Shown here one piece after another: positions 20,143-32,199 of a stretch of 64,000 bases of DNA. The notes below the pieces were generated by a model. The model searched no databases. It was not told where the DNA came from and was given only the letters and a program-made list of their open reading frames with translations. Origin of the DNA: Morinoia aosen (lineage: Eukaryota > Arthropoda > Malacostraca > Amphipoda > Talitridae); the NCBI GenBank assembly GCA_030386875.1, contig CM059566.1, positions 35,500,068-35,564,067 of the forward strand, in the 5' to 3' direction. Both the position numbers and the translations under genes were made by a program. How positions within the stretch are numbered: the stretch's first letter is position 1; every line of letters begins with the position of its first letter.

Positions 20143-21468
20143 TCATCGTCGCCTTAGAAGGGAGCCGTTTTGGTTTTCGGTGATGGTGTTTTCGACAGGG
20201 GCAGTAGTAGTAGGAGCTTCTGTCGTTGTTTCTTCTTCGTTGCTTCTGTTCAGCAAATCGTCTTTGGAGTCCAGAGCCAGCATCCCGACGGTTTCACTCG
20301 CTCGGAGGAAGTTCCTGTACGCTTCCCAAACCGAGTCGAAGAATATTCCCAAGGCACTACCTGGAATTTGGTTGAAAAACATGTGAAACGCCTGGTTAAG
20401 AAGCACCGGAGAATTGAATAAAGTACCTTAAAATTCCCAAGCATTGGGATTTTAGAAACTTACTAACGCAATACTTGTAATGAACTCAGGCATTTTGAAA
20501 TATATGACCATGTTTTTCATAAATAATGCTTGTGGATAAATTAACCATTCATATTTCATGATCTCTTTCATCTATTCGTAAAACTCTAAAAACATGGAGG
20601 AGACGGCTTAAAACTTTTGACAAGAACACTTCCTTTGCCAGTATAAGCATAAAATATTAACAGTGGTAAAATATTCTTATTGATCAAAGCGATAAGGATA
20701 GCGTACAAAAAATTTACATGTTAGTCTCGAGGAGTATTTGTTTATAGGTACAGAATGCGAGTGCTGTGCAAAACTGCTTCACGGGTCACAAGCTGGTTAT
20801 CATACAATGAAAGTAGCAAGGTGCGGAGTGCTGCGGTTATTTTCATAATTACAAACTATTATTTTCTTTATTAATGGAGAAATTTAGTTCCAAGCAGAAC
20901 TGTAGGGATTGTATCGGATGAAGTCCAGTGTTACGTAGCTCAAGAAATTGAAACTCTGCTGCTGTAGAGTTGAAGTATTATTTTCAATATGGATTTCAAG
21001 TATAATAGAGTTCAAGTATTATATAGAGTTCAAGTATTATATAGAGTTCAAGTATTATATAGAGTTCAAGTATTATTTTCCCAGCAGAACGAATTCCTTC
21101 GAGTTTTTTGCAAGCTTCAAGTTGATTTTGACTGATTCCTCTTTTTTTTAGGTTATTTAAGCTTTTACATCACAAAAAATAAGCACATTAATAGAGGTGC
21201 GTGAGAACATTAATACATAGAAATGCTTCAAGAAATTGATAAAATAACGTCAACACATTAATGCGAACGCAATAACACATTAATTAAATACATTAATATG
21301 CGAATGGAAACGCAAGAACGCATTAATGGGAACGATATCAACAATAACGAAACCAAAAGAATTTTCGAAAACTTTTCCTAAATTTGGACTTACCTCCAGG
21401 AGTTCAAGGTACAATTTAGAACATAAAGGAAGGGTAGGTGCCTCTACAGCTAGTGCAACTAAGTACAT
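20143..21468 (-). CDS. Small protein, paralogue of the 28.2-27.5 kb gene
   Basis: Last exon 20391-20143 ends NGSLLRRR and TGA. Its core GIFFDSVWEAYRNFL, then SETVGMLALDSKDDLLNR, aligns with GIxFD-like sequence GLFLDTVWAAFRDFL and ESIGLLAIDQVGDLLSR of the gene at 28199-27480, followed in both by a Thr-rich segment (EETTTEAPTTTAPVE here) and a basic RRR end. First exon candidate 21468-21394 (MYLVALAVEAPTLPLCSKLY, then LELLE) ends at a consensus donor GAG|GTAAGT in phase 0, matched by the phase-0 acceptor CTTCTTAACCAG at 20391 (107 residues in all). A second acceptor (AAATTCCAG, exon from 20360) is phase 1 and matches the paralogue's splice position. The last exon is convincing; the first exon has a short hydrophobic core and is tentative. 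Function unknown. Confidence 0.45.
20997..21080. repeat. 18-bp tandem repeat, about 4.5 copies
   Basis: AGTTCAAGTATTATATAG repeated head to tail in the intron of the 21468-20143 gene. Confidence 0.9.
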
Positions 21469-22068
21469 ATAAGTACATGTATTGTAACTTGGCGTGAGGT
21501 GGTGCAAAACTACATGGTGTGCAGCAAGACAGATTTATAACACGGATATATACATTATAAGATACATTTTTACACATAAATATTCTGTTCAGGGTACAGG
21601 TAATTAGAATACATTAGCAGTCAGTACAGCAGTGTTGGCTCCCGGTAAAGTGAACAAATGCCAATAGCTTAATTCTCGAAATCTGTTTAAAGGAAGATAT
21701 TAACATAACGGTTTGTTATTTTGTCTCAGGTAGAAAGTTCCCGGTATAGCAATAAATGTTCTTTATATGATTATGTATCCTTTTATGTTTTTTTTACAGT
21801 TATTCCGACACAAGCTGACTTTATGTACTCGCAAGCTGGACATATTCCAGATTGCATTTTCTATTCTTCTCGGCGAATAACAAGACTCCACGGCCGAAAA
21901 TCTGATTGAGTTACCAAAAATATACACTATGATGACATTTTGCCAGAAAATTGCTAGGGAAGCATACCTCGAATGTTTCTATCCGTTCTGAAAAACACCG
22001 CATACTAACTACATAAAAATAAAACATAATTAAACGTTGTTCAATTGCTGTTTAATAGTTTTCTAACG

Positions 22069-22169
22069 TCAAAAGATATTCTCAAATTTCTCTACTCGAT
22101 CAAAAGCGTCTGAACTCTCGAGTAGCAGCCCCTCTCGAGTCTGAACAAAGCTGGGTGCTGCCACTCGAA
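22069..22169 (-). CDS. Candidate terminal exon, orphan
   Basis: On minus, acceptor GACGTCTTCTGTACAG precedes a GC-rich block open in phase 1 for 32 residues to TGA 22071-22069: RVAAPSFVQTREGLLLESSD then AFDRVEKFENIF. Composition is strongly protein-like. Phase 1 suits a signal-peptide exon upstream; the only hydrophobic candidate I see is next to the consensus donor at 24948 (minus; reads SPLVVAWLLL before the donor, phase 1) but it lacks an ATG. Gene otherwise unresolved. Confidence 0.3.
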
Positions 22170-22224
22170 CTGTACAGAAGACGTCTGTATAGCGCACTCG
22201 TCTGATGCACTCGGATTATTATGT

Positions 22225-22569
22225 GTTAGTTTAAGCCTCCCTAACCGCTAATAAAAGAGCGTATCGAAGAGAGGAAGGCGGAAGGTCCCATTTAGTATGG
22301 AAATAAGGGAACGCGGAATTTATACAGAAGGGGCATAGAATCAGTAAGTTGAGAAAGAAGTTTATGAAACAAGATAAAAGTTGAAGAAGAAAGTTGTAGG
22401 TGTTGATAAACAGGATAGCAGTGAAGCGAAAAAAAGGGGTCTTTAACATAGCCAACAAATTTTTATTTCAACAAAAAGAAGGCCCACCTAACTCTCAGCT
22501 CGGCCCTCACACATTTTCCCCCTGGGAGCGCTAACTCCCATAGATACAACAGTTGTATCTCCCTGAGGG
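22225..22569 (+). repeat. Dispersed repeat R1, full copy c
   Basis: Full copy: GTTAGTTTAAGCCTCCCTAA at the left, GGAGCGCTAACTCCCATAGA and GTTGTATCTCCCTGAGGG at the right. Same orientation as the other three copies. Confidence 0.8.
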
Positions 22570-23321
22570 TAGGACATACTCGGGACAAGATACAAGTAGC
22601 ATAAATATAATTCAAATAGAATTCACCGACATAATGGTACGGATCATTCTATGAACGCCCCAACCTTTGATACCTTCAATCAAGGAACAATTAAAGGCAT
22701 TCATTCTCTCAACAATACCTTCGTTCTATCGAGGCCGTAGTGAGAAGCCCAAGGAACTCTATAATATATTTGAATTATAAAAAGCCGTAATATACTTGAA
22801 GTACAAAGAGAACTTTAGTTTGCTCCAGCTTTTCTCATGAGATGCTAGTCTCTTCGTTTAATAAATTGGTGTTTAATTCTGCTTGTGCGATCTCTTTCTC
22901 TGTCTTTTCTGCGACGTCATTGTTCACGACGTCATTAGAAGAACAAGTCGAGAAAACGTCCTGTTGTTCTTGTTCTTGTCGTTTGTTTATTTTCCTGATC
23001 TATTCTTGAGGCCTCTTAATTAAGATATGAACATACTAATAAATTACCTGACGATGACTGAAGTTAGCATCAGAATTCTTGAAAAATGAAATGCTCATTC
23101 AAATGAGTGTTCGTTTTTTGTACACGAATCGTAATGAAGAAAATTAGTGATGATGCTCTTCATGGTTAGCGTTAACTCAAAAAATTAGACGAATTTAATT
23201 ATGGATAAAACGTTGATTCCATTTTCTCATTCTCAAATGAAATAAAATAACCGTAGTAGAGCAAAAGAAAAGAACACCTCTCGAGTTTAAGTGGCTGAAA
23301 CATATCTCCGAAGGAGAAAAA

Positions 23322-23672
23322 TAAAGAGGAAAACCTGGACGATGCGGTATATCTCCAAAATCATTGACGACGATACACTTTGTGTATGTAGCGTCCAACA
23401 CTTATTGTTTGCGCTATGTTTACAAGATCACTGACGAAAACCGACTTCACGTACGTTGCATCAAACAATCAACGGTCGGCGTCTTCAAGATCACAAGCGG
23501 GAGCGAACTCGAACGAAGGGTATGTAAAAACTGCGTCCAGCTCAAGAAATTCAGAATGAACTTACCTAGAACAATAAGAAAAGAATCTATGTCAAAAATA
23601 TTTTTTATTATGTACGAGTCCCAGATAAAATTGTGTCAAATATATCGCATCTCGACGAGCCAACGGGAATAA
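23322..23672 (+). pseudogene. Coding-like frame of unknown origin
   Basis: An open plus frame about 116 codons long whose middle part favours G/C at third positions in an AT-rich setting. Visible residues: YCLRYVYKITDENRLHVRC, then GSELERRVCKNCVQLKKF. The spacing of C...RC...CKNC suggests a metal-binding or FLYWCH-like fold but does not match a family I can name. No clear start codon or splice sites; after about 23600 composition falls back to AT-rich noise. Probably a decayed gene, transposon protein or isolated exon. Confidence 0.25.
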
Positions 23673-23811
23673 AATCGAGTATTAATAATACAATTAATAA
23701 AATTGTATTATTATTAAATTTTAATAATTAGTTAAATTAATATTAAATTAATAATAATACAATATTAATTCAAGCATATCAACGTGAGCGATTGTAAACG
23801 TATCTAATTAT

Positions 23812-24095
23812 AGGGTAGATGCAAATGAGGGTAGATAGAGAACAGAGCAGACACAAATGAGGGTAGATTGGGAAGAAGATAAACATAAATGAGGGTAGAT
23901 AGAGAAGAGAGTAGACATAACTGAGGGTAGATAGAGAAGAGAGTAGACGGATGTGAGGGTAGAGAGAGATGAGAATAGAAAGAGACGGGGATAGGTATAT
24001 GTGAAGTTAGACAGAGGTGATAGCTTAGATGACAGAATATAGAGATGAGGGTATGTTGAGATCAGGGTAGAAAGAACTAAGGATAGAAAGGTTAC
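23812..24095. repeat. Purine-rich 32-bp minisatellite, about 8 units
   Basis: Unit close to GAGGGTAGATAGAGAAGAGA plus GTAGACATAAAT. The plus strand is overwhelmingly purine over nearly 300 bp. The open minus frame across it is a repeat artefact. Confidence 0.85.
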
Positions 24096-24099
24096 ATAG

Positions 24100-25586
24100 A
24101 AGATATGAAACGTTTTCACCAGTTTGGAAAGATTTCTGCCCTACCACTTCCGATCAGCTAAATTATTTTCTATTCGCTGGAAATTTTTTACACAAAATAT
24201 TTACCAAAATTCATCAACGATCAAGAGCTGAAAAAGGGCAAATTGCAGGTGAGGTGCAGAAGCTGTTCAATTATAATAATTAGATACACTCTGGAAACAA
24301 TGGCACACAAAAGCATACTTCGTAAATGTAATATAAATGTAATATATTCATACGTATAATAGAATTGTAGACTTTACACAATGGCATTTCATTATTCACT
24401 ATTCGTCCAGTAACCGTTTTTTATAGCAATTAATGTAGTGATGTTAGAAAGGATATGTAATTGTCTTCTCTATTCTCACGACAGTGTCACTAGATAATGC
24501 GGTGCAACAGGTCGTCAAAGAGATAACTTGCATGAGTTGAAAGAAATTTTATGCAGTGAAAAAAACTTAAAGTGATTTTTTTGAGAATCAAGCTGCAAAA
24601 ACTGTGAAGACAAGAGGATTCAGGCCTTAATAACCTTAGCTAGTAAAGTGAAGAATATGTACATTCTATGCTTCAGAATGTACTATCTCAGAGTGCATGA
24701 AATTATTGTTGGGGTGTGCTAAGTGATTTTGAGATAATTATTCATTCGCGTGGTTTTTAGTTTTTAATAAATTGCTTATGTTTCACGAGCCCTAAAAATG
24801 TCTTAAAATCTTTCCCCTACTGGAAGAAACCCTCTTCAAGTTAAAGTTGAAACGCTCCATACTGCATCCTCCGCTAAATTGTTTTAGCTGCTAAATTAGT
24901 AACGCAACGAAGTATTTATTGAGATTTATTTTGAAGTTACTCACACAGTAGGAGCCAAGCAACAACCAAAGGACTACTGAGTGCACAATAAAGACAAAAC
25001 AAAGCTCTTTGTTTTAGATTACCGAAACTCTACTAAAGCTTAAATATCGGTACTGCTTGTGCTAAGCCACTTTGCTGGAGGTCCCTTCAGTGCAAAAAGC
25101 TCATGTGGAGCAAACTTTGACGTGTTTTTTCCCTTCGTAACATCTTACCTGCAAATTACAGTTGACTCGACCCTTTAAACTCTTGACTCAAGCTAACACC
25201 AGAAATCTTTTACAAGTGCTGCCCCATTTCAGCAGTACTAGAAATGGATTTGCATTGAAAACATTAAAATTCCCTGCTCATAATTCTCAGTAACCACCTA
25301 TAGCTCAGAGAAACACTAATTCTTCCACCTATTTTAACTCATTTTAAGCTATTCAACCTATTAATGATTGAAGTTATTTTAACCTATTTAACCTACTAGT
25401 GGATTCAATTCGTGAGGTTTACCTAATTTTCTCCTATTTTAACCTATTCAATCTATTATTCACTGCAATTCATGAGGCCTACCCTCGCAAATTGCAGCCA
25501 CTATTTACTATTTCGCACACGAATGAGGGCAAGAGGCAGCTACGGCTTGTGCAGCTAAATTTAGTAACTTTTATCTACGTGAGACA
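24100..25586. other. AT-rich, no supportable gene
   Basis: Short diverged TATTTTAACCTATTCAACCT repeats at about 25330-25460; otherwise nothing recognised. Confidence 0.35.
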
Positions 25587-25822
25587 GTGCAAAACGATGT
25601 ACAGTGTTTGCTTGTATTAGTACACATTCTAAATTATAACGTGCGAACAAATGTAACTTCGAGGCAGTGCAAAACGATGTACAGTGTTTGCTTGTATTCT
25701 TACGCGGTCTAAATTATAACGTGCGAACAAGTGTAACTTCGAGGCAGTGCAAAACGATGTACAGTGTTTGCTTGTGTTTGTACGCATTCTAAATTATAAC
25801 GTGCAAACAAATGTAACTTCGA
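25587..25822. repeat. 80-bp tandem repeat, 3 copies
   Basis: Three close copies of an 80-bp unit (CAGTGCAAAACGATGTACAG ... GTGCGAACAAATGTAACTTC). Confidence 0.9.
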
Positions 25823-27224
25823 AGGTTTGTATTGAGACAGAATCCTTCGATGGAAACATAGGGGACGATGGATTCCAGCTGGCTTTGATCAGCATGAGGA
25901 CGTATTTGATCTCATGATTTCATCTGAGTTGATTTCATGAGTTGATATGAGCTGAATGAATTGATATTATGTGTTGAAAAGTGTTAATCTCATGAGTTGA
26001 TCTAATAGTTGATCTCATGAGTTAAAACGCATCTCATTAGCTAATCTCATGATTTAGATGACTTGATTTCATGAGTTGATGCTAAGATTTGAATGAATTG
26101 ATATTGTGAGTTGAAATTTGCTGATTTTATTTTGCGGGCGAGCGAAGAAATGCAGTTGAGTTAGGTTGACAAGAGAATACCTTCAAAATAGATTTTGAAT
26201 TACGAATTTTTGAAAACAACTACGGGACACCAGTAGGATTTGATGAATATTCTCTTTTAGCGCTGAGAATGAAATGGAAAGTTCTCTGAAAAATGTATTT
26301 TCCCTACTGGCTTTCGGGGTAGAAATGGTACCTCTATATCGTAAGAAATCGCGGCCCAGAAGCTAATGATCTTCAGAGACAAAGTGAAATCGCATTTCAG
26401 CATCGTACTCCGTTCGCTCAACCGAGTTGTATGAATGCGTGTTGGCTCGATCAAGAGTAACCGACGTTGCGCGCTTGCCTAAGTGAGCAGGCATTTTCAT
26501 AGTTAATGTCATACACTGCTATGTAAAATCATTATTCATTTTATTTAACGACTTTCTGAGAACTGGTCCCTCTAGCCCAAAGTAAGGAAGAATAAGAATA
26601 CGAAGCACAAAGAAGCAGAAGATCGTCTGCTACTTGCAATACTAAAAATTACCCCATTTCCCCCTTTCCTGTTGAGAGCTCAGTGAAGAGCATATGTAGA
26701 ATTACATAACTAAAATCCCTTTATTTATTTCCTGGAAAAAAAATGCCAAAAATCCCAAAAATCCCACGTTGAAAACTTATATGGTAACTAGAACTATCCC
26801 AGGATTACTCAAAAACTACGAAGAGTGCCAAAGACACAGGAGGGTATCATCAAAGCTAAGTCAGCGCAAGTAAGGGTTAGATCCGATACCGTAGTACATA
26901 AAACAAAATTACCAAAAAAAATTTATGAAATGTATCAGTAAGATTACATCTTTTGACTCTTTCTTCATAGAATTCGCTCACTGTGAACTGCAAAAAAAAA
27001 TTAAATGGCTCATGAGACAAGATGACCACATGCAACTCCTACTGTTTTCTTAAAACAAAAGCGTTGTTTATGTGCAAATTTGGGTACATTGTACAAAAGA
27101 AGGGAGGGATTTCTAATGACAAAAACCCTCATGCAAGCAGGACAACTTCATTTATGTTCAAGGTGACGTCATGTTTCTATGTATACTTTACACAAGAGTG
27201 AGTGCAAAGCTCCCAAGCCGAAAC
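25823..27224. other. No supportable gene
   Basis: Low-complexity CTCATGAGTTGAT-type repeats at 25900-26110; the rest AT-rich without signal. Confidence 0.35.
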
Positions 27225-27477
27225 AGCTCATTCAAGCCCAAAGCACGCGAAGCAAGTTCAGAGTACAAAAGACAAGTCTAAAGTACGCAAAGCAAGTCCA
27301 AAGTACGTGAAACAAGCCCGAAGCACGCAAAGCAAGCCAAAAGTACGCAAAGCAAGCCCAAAGTACGTGAAGCAAGCCCAAAGTATACAAAGCAAGCCCA
27401 ATGTACGCAAAGCAAGCCCAGAGCACGCAGAGCAAGCCCAAAAGTACGTGAAGCAAGCCTAAAGCACGCAAAGCAAA
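27225..27477. repeat. 20-bp minisatellite, about 12 copies
   Basis: Unit near AAGCCCAAAGTACGCAAAGC. The array ends two bases from the stop codon (27482-27480) of the minus-strand gene, so it forms that gene's immediate 3' flank or 3' UTR. Confidence 0.9.
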
Positions 27478-27479
27478 CG

Positions 27480-28199
27480 TTAGTGCTGCAAGTACCGCCG
27501 CCTTGTCAAAAGAGGATCTTCTGTGGTGGTGGTGGTGGTGGTGGTGGTAGTGGTGTTGTTACGGGGCTTCGACGTGGCTCTTGAGAGCAAGTCTCCGACT
27601 TGGTCTATGGCGAGCAAGCCGATGCTCTCCGTGCCGTCTAGGAAATCCCTGAAGGCAGCCCATACCGTGTCCAGGAATAAACCAAATGTGCTGCCTGTCA
27701 AGTGCATTAGAATACCTGTGTTACACTCGGGTTCATGAAATGACTCCTATCACAGAGGTCTCTTTCGGAATGGTGAAGAGATCACTCGGAAGTCATGTCT
27801 TGGTTGTATCTTAAAGTTAGGACCCAAGCTGCAGTTCTGTACCGGGACACCGTGCAGAGGTACCGGAGTATGAACGATACTTGTTGATTTGTATCCTCTG
27901 AGCCATAAATTATTTTGATACCATAAGGTTGAAGCTTTGAAAACAAGGTTGACGTAAACGTCCCCAGTACCCGTCTTGTTTTTGCTGGAGAATTTAGTCT
28001 TCAGGAAACTCTTGTACTCCATTCTGTCACATACACACCTGGGGAAATGCGGGTTCTGTGTTGCGCCTAGAAACGTAGGACAAGTTGGATTAGTACGTTA
28101 GTAGAGGACGGCAAATCACGTACCATTAAGTAAAGAAACGAAAACAGCGAAGGAGAAAGGAACAACACGGAAATCTAATGGGTGGTTAAAAAATTTCAT
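27480..28199 (-). CDS. Small secreted Thr-rich protein, two exons
   Basis: Exon 1 (28199-28124) encodes MKFFNHPLDFRVVPFSFAVF then VSLLN, a signal peptide, ending AATG|GTACGT in phase 1. Exon 2 (27694-27480), after TGCACTTGACAG, is phase 1 and restores Gly: product 96 residues. The mature part has an amphipathic core (GLFLDTVWAAFRDFL, then ESIGLLAIDQVGDLLSR), a run of about eleven Thr encoded by a (ACC)n microsatellite, and an RRR-containing end (LLTRRRYLQH). It is paralogous to the gene at 21468-20143 over core, Thr-rich segment and basic tail. An alternative acceptor seven codons upstream (27715) is also phase 1. The run of Thr will be length-variable. Probably a lineage-specific secreted peptide; I know no matching family. 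Confidence 0.55.
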
Positions 28200-29804
28200 T
28201 GCCAATTTTGAATTTGAAAAGCTTTTGATTTTGACGAAATTTCCCAGAGATACAATAATGTTTATCTCACATTGAATTGTAGAATGAAAAAACGAGATCA
28301 TAGTTTCATAGTTGATGTAGATAATACTTCAATTTTGGATTCTGTACGATAGACGTCGGAAACGTTTAGTAGAATTCTGTCAAGTTACTGGGCTTCACAT
28401 CGCGAAAGATAGAAGTAAGATCATACGTTACAAAATTTTGAACAAAAAATGTGAAGAGAAGAGAGAGATACACTCAGTAGAAACAATTTTTGAAGAATTT
28501 GCAAAAAGAAACAAACAGCAGTGAACATATAAAAACGACTTAATAAAATATGAGAATGTGAACAGTAAAGAATCACAGACATGCAATGCATTGAATTCTT
28601 ACCTCGCAGCATAGTACTTAAAAACACTGAGATGATCGTTCCAGGGCATCTGATGAATAATAAATCCAACTTATCATTATCTGGCAGTGAGTATTTTCAT
28701 CATCCACTGAGTGCTCCTGAACCTAACGAAACTTAGACGTCTACAAACACGAAGATACTCAATATTTAAACACACAAAAAAATAACTGCGCTGGCCAAAA
28801 TACTTGTGTAAACTTCTGCGTTCTTAAATCTGTCGAATGTTATAATGAAAACGCAATATAGGAATAAGTAAGGAGTTGTGTTATGCATGAAGCTAGTTAG
28901 ATTGAAGTCGCTTGCACCGCAGCCGGACAAACGTTGGAAGAAAAAGAAATGCAAGTCAAAGACAACCAGCTGACGAGAAGGATGCAGAAATCAATTTTAG
29001 GAGTAGGGGTTACAATGTCAAAACCGAATCAAGCAAGGCAGTGTTTTAGAAAGGAACAGGTAACATGGAAAATGAGTTGAGATAGAAACGTAGTAATAAT
29101 TGGGGCGTGAGATGAAATCTTAAGTTACGAGTTTCATACTAAAAAGAATAATAATCGCTACTTAGCAGGCTGCTTTTTTATTTGTATCGATGTTAATTTA
29201 GCTGAAGGAACATTTAACCCTCACATTATTTGATTTAGTAGACTCAACCAAGCTGAGGGGTATTGTTGAATCGGTTCCGAGTATCTAGAATAAAAAATTT
29301 TGCAGATAAATGCTCGAATGCTGGAACATCGATCGGATTTTTATTTATCCGGTTGAGTTCAGTTACGCAATTCCTGAGTAACCAAAGTTCTCAGTACTCT
29401 CATCGATGTATTTTGACAACTGTGTAGATACATCGACAACTGCTTGTGACAACTGCTTATTTTGACAACTGCTTGTGTTCACAGCAACCAATTTCGTGAC
29501 TTTTTTCTCATCACTGTAGCAACATTGGGTTCATTTCGTAAGGATTTTTTCTCGAATTAGCTTAAATCTATGTTCTTAAAAACTCTTATAATCTTGTTTC
29601 TTGGTATGTTTGACTGTCCGCTTGTCACTGTCGACGCACTACATTCAGTGACAAATAATACGGGATACAATTCAGCCTCTTATTTTCAAACATAAAAAAG
29701 GGCAAAATTCATCCCTGTTCTTTTGATAGAAATGAAAGGACCTTTCTCAAAATTGTGTTGTGGATGCGTTCTGTCGCACGAGTCTAGTTTCTAAACAATA
29801 TTGG
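28200..29804. other. No supportable gene
   Basis: A hydrophobic stretch with a good donor (CGAG|GTAAGAATT, minus, about 28609) reads CPGTIISVFLSTMLRG but lacks an in-frame ATG; it may be a non-coding first exon of the 28199-27480 gene. Otherwise AT-rich. Confidence 0.3.
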
Positions 29805-30642
29805 CTAAAAATGAATTATATCGTGACTGGGTAAAGGGATTCCACGATTTTGAAGGTGCGTAAAAAAGACAGTAATACAAGAATAAACTCTAGGCAGCTG
29901 TATATTACATTGACTGTAATGTTTTAAAAACGTTTTGAAAATTCTATCACGAAGTTGCGAAGGCCAATGTTGACGCAGTTTGAGAGTCTCTTTCGGATGT
30001 GCATCATAGCCATTTGAATGTGGCCGTGGCATATTGACTTCTTTGAGCTATTTCGACCAACTAATTTTTGGTACTACTTGATCTGACAGAATATATCGGA
30101 AGAGGATCTAGATCCATCTCGCGCAGGATTTCGAATGAACATCGAGTATGCGATGTTACACCATCTTGTCGGAACCATCGGTCGTCATGGCTATGATCAG
30201 TGAGAAATTCGGCAGTGCACCACATTGAGACAACTCTCAAGCATTTCACAAGAACGGTCCGCGATCAGCCATTAGCATTTTCTGCTTCTAAAATATGTAA
30301 AAAATGAAAATCCCGAACGGCGATATCCTTCCTCTTCGCTGAGGTTGCTGATACAGTTCACGAGGGGGGATTGTTAGAGCTGTATCTCAAGTTACTTTTT
30401 TAAACTTCCACGATAAATGAATGTGAGCTTCATCATTACAGATAAGAATAATTGTTAGGGGAAATGTATTAAATTTTGTTTCAACAGTGAGTTTGGTGGT
30501 ATCATGATCGCTTGCATCCAACTCTTGGACAAAAAAGTTGCAATCAACGAACTCAAGAATGAGTTAAATGTTTCTTGCATAATTCATCATGAGTTTTTTT
30601 GAAATCCTTAAAATAGCTGCATCCTCTTAGCCTGACCCTGTA
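29805..30642 (-). pseudogene. Decayed mariner-superfamily transposase
   Basis: Minus-strand translation shows a scrambled transposase: NDEAHIHLS near 30440 corresponds to the usual DEAHF.L.G block around the second catalytic Asp, and DDRWFRQDGVTSHTR then CSFEILREM (about 30190-30110) matches the W-F-Q-Q-D-G-A-T-x-H-T block of insect mariner-like transposases. Frameshifts and stops separate the pieces, and the segment between them is rearranged or deleted. The end next to 30640 reads CCTGACCCTG|TA on plus, resembling a terminal repeat beside a TA target site. The opposite end was not located. Inactive relic. Confidence 0.55.
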
Positions 30643-31911
30643 TAAGCATTATAAGCTAACCGGTTAAAGTTATTCTAGCGTTCTACATAGTTGGGCCAAT
30701 TGTTCCCTAGATTGAAGCAGCTAATATGATTTTGATGAGAATGTTAAAATTATCAATTAAGACGATGAAGAATGTGTGAAAAAGAATAGCCAAACAATCA
30801 TCATAGCATCAGTTATAAAATTATTATTGTTACCAACCACAAGGACAACTAAATTACTCTGAGATCGTTAAACTGTGACATTTGTATTCGATAGTTGTTT
30901 CACGCTTTATTTTAGAGGTAAAACGTATTACTTTTTCGTGAATTGAGACATTATGAGTGACCAATCATGGATACATTTTTTTGTTTGTGAAAATGAGTGG
31001 CCTATTTTTACACGGTGCGTAAACATATTAGCGACGCTAAAGTTAAAATCTTTAAATTGAAATAACACTTATAAACAATGTCGAGTATACTATTCTAAGT
31101 CCTTTAATTAGATTGCATTCTTAGCATGCCGATAAAAGAGCATTTTGGGAAAAATTTAATTCATGGTGCATATGATGGAGAAGCTTCGCATTCATCACGT
31201 TACAAATTTCCGTGTTGGGCTCTTGTGTTTTTAATTTACTTATAAACTTGGCAGTTGAATTACTTAGAGTTTTACCGATAATTTAATTTTACAGCGTTTC
31301 ACGAACCGACATGGGGGTTTATTTTCTATGCTGTAGAACTTTCTTGAAGCTAAGGGTTTTTACCTTTCATTTACTTATTCTTGAGGTAATTGATATATTG
31401 AGCTCTACACAAATGTAGTCCGCGGGTGGAAAACTCAGTTTTCGTTGGCATACGCGGAGAGCCAAGCACAAAACAGGAAACGCTTAGAACCATCTTCATT
31501 GGAAAATGAACATTTCTTCAGTCGCTGCTCTCTACAAAAGTGTGTGTAATAAGATTTCAGTTCAATCGGATTAATGTCATATATAATTAATGAAATAAAG
31601 TGCAATTTGAGCAAATGAATCGTAGTAAAATTATCTTTCTGTCCGTATGTTGTACAAACTATGAATTTTGATATTGAATATATGTTTTTTTACCCATTTC
31701 TACCAATATTTTGTAGATATTTGTCAATCATGAGTGGTAACCGGCTTACACTGTATCTCTATTTTATCCCATGTACCCATGTCCGCATGATGTGGTGAAT
31801 ATCGAGAAGATACGAAATATGTTTTTGGTGGTGATAGGGCTTTGCATATTTTTTAGGGCATATTTTTCATTTCTCATTCAACTACCCTTGACAGAGATAG
31901 ACTATTGGCAA
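30643..31911. other. AT-rich, no supportable gene
   Basis: No exon, repeat or element end recognised. Confidence 0.4.
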
Positions 31912-32195
31912 GCCACGTGTGGTTTGTCTATTAGTACGCCTCGTATATTTTGTCTATTAATATGCCTCGTATGGTCTATCTATTTTGTACACCTCTGATA
32001 GCTTGTCTATTAGTACACCTCGTATAGTTTGCCTATTATTATTATGCCTCGTATGGCTTATCTATTTGTACACCTCGGATGGTTTGTCTATTAGTACACC
32101 TCGTATAGTTTGTCTATTATTATGCCTCGTATGGCTCATCTACTTGTACACCTCGGATGGTTTGTCAATTAGTACTCCTCGTATGGAACATTTGT
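31912..32195. repeat. 26-bp tandem repeat with 78-bp higher order
   Basis: Variants of GGTTTGTCTATTAGTACACC then TCGTAT alternate with ATGGCTTATCTATTTGTACA then CCTCGG, giving a repeating group of three. Plus-strand open frames here are repeat artefacts. Confidence 0.85.
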
Positions 32196-32199
32196 TTTA

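Noticed and set aside
24948-25030. Hydrophobic minus segment before a consensus GTGAGT donor, possible signal exon
   Set aside because: No ATG in the useful frame; kept only as a remark under the orphan exon at 22069-22169.
26257-26454. 65-codon minus frame with plausible residues
   Set aside because: No acceptor or donor with consistent phase and no recognised domain.
27750-28022. 90-codon minus frame between the two exons of the 28199-27480 gene
   Set aside because: It reads fairly well, but a second frame over the same DNA is equally open and neither has a phase fitting the flanking phase-1 splice sites. Most likely intron.
28609-28669. Hydrophobic minus block with a phase-1 donor, alternative signal peptide for the 28199-27480 gene
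   Set aside because: No in-frame ATG upstream before a stop; at best a non-coding exon.
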